DNA from: Thermoanaerobaculia bacterium
GTDB lineage: Bacteria > Acidobacteriota > Thermoanaerobaculia > Multivoradales > Multivoraceae
Reading direction: 5' to 3'
Length of the DNA: 64,000 bases
Assembly (NCBI GenBank): GCA_022823665.1
Contig: JAJEHN010000001.1
Coordinates: forward strand, 434,001-498,000
The notes under the pieces are model-generated. The model made no database searches. It was given only the letters and a program-made list of their open reading frames with translations, and was not told where the DNA came from. The position numbers were made by a program, and so were the translations under genes. Shown one piece after another: positions 63,844 to 64,000 of this stretch; within the stretch, counting starts at the first letter, position 1; the number at the start of each line of letters is the position of its first letter.

Positions 63844-64000
63844 CGGGTAGGAACCGTAGCACGTAGAGGAAGGACCGGCGACGAACCGATCAGGCGATAT
63901 CGGTCACGGGCGCCAGGACACCGACCGGCCGCGAAGGGAATACGGGGCGGTTGCTTCGGGATTGCTAGCGTTGCTCGACATGGCTCTCCTGCCCCTCCCA

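Noticed and set aside
63844..63981. Second possible selenoprotein: ATG 63981 with good RBS (GGAGAGCC), then in-frame TGA at 63904-63906 ahead of the C16 ORF
   Set aside because: No UxxC or known family around the TGA, and the only hairpin begins right at the UGA (loop 5 bases away), outside the SECIS spacing. More likely a short leader or a chance frame.

Overview
The window is high-GC bacterial chromosome, packed with short intergenic gaps and many 4-base ATGA/GTGA gene overlaps. No rRNA, tRNA, CRISPR array, phage or transposase gene was recognised. The gene content suggests a Gram-negative, free-living or host-associated heterotroph: TonB, lipoproteins, Tat and Sec signal peptides, large secreted Calx-beta/PKD proteins and a PQQ dehydrogenase. 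The style of the secreted proteins (PKD plus a conserved NWE...VKVLDGC C-terminal domain, YIGPGAG-type phosphohydrolases) resembles Acidobacteriota-like genomes, but the phylum cannot be fixed from this sequence alone.

Layout. 0.1-5.8 kb: a selenocysteine-containing GrdB-like protein (in-frame UGA with a SECIS-like hairpin), divergent from msrB; a lipoprotein carboxylesterase; an RRM protein; exported or anchored proteins of unknown role. 5.8-12.6 kb: DEAD-box helicase, MutS-like ATPase, DUF2461 protein, then glpF-glpK-crotonase. 12.7-17.7 kb (minus): trmJ, a membrane SpoIIE/RsbU phosphatase and polyphosphate kinase. 17.7-25.1 kb: Ski2-like helicase, endonuclease III, TIGR01777 SDR, TonB-like protein and exported unknowns. 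25.3-26.7 kb: a secreted PKD protein. 27.5-34.7 kb (minus): a seven-gene operon with two alkaline-phosphatase-superfamily enzymes, an RHH protein, a membrane protein, a GT2 glycosyltransferase, a thioesterase and an SDR, divergent from a sulfotransferase-like gene. 35.5-38.4 kb: a lower-GC accessory island (DUF433 antitoxin-like protein, Mrr-type endonuclease, exported unknown). 38.4-43.4 kb: an adenylate-forming enzyme, a secreted metzincin protease and an AAA/DUF4143 ATPase under a striking palindromic operator. 43.4-47.5 kb: PQQ alcohol dehydrogenase (lanthanide-type residues) with a Tat Rieske protein, divergent from an aldehyde dehydrogenase. 47.5-50.7 kb: an ABC exporter coupled to a Phd/VapC toxin-antitoxin pair. 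50.8-54.6 kb: a GNAT plus MenC/N-acylamino-acid-racemase pair, an SDR and an enoyl-CoA hydratase, separated by REP-like hairpins. 54.7-64 kb: a 2799-residue secreted kexin-like protease whose propeptide is encoded as a separate upstream gene, preceded by a G16/C16 homopolymer.

The strongest unusual signals are the UGA/SECIS selenoprotein, the split propeptide plus giant protease, the poly-G tracts beside both proteins that share the same C-terminal module, the operator over the DUF4143 promoter, and the predicted lanthanide PQQ dehydrogenase coupled to a Rieske protein. Start codons were chosen by ribosome-binding site, overlap and family length; many longer ORFs on the opposite strand are GC-rich shadows and are omitted.
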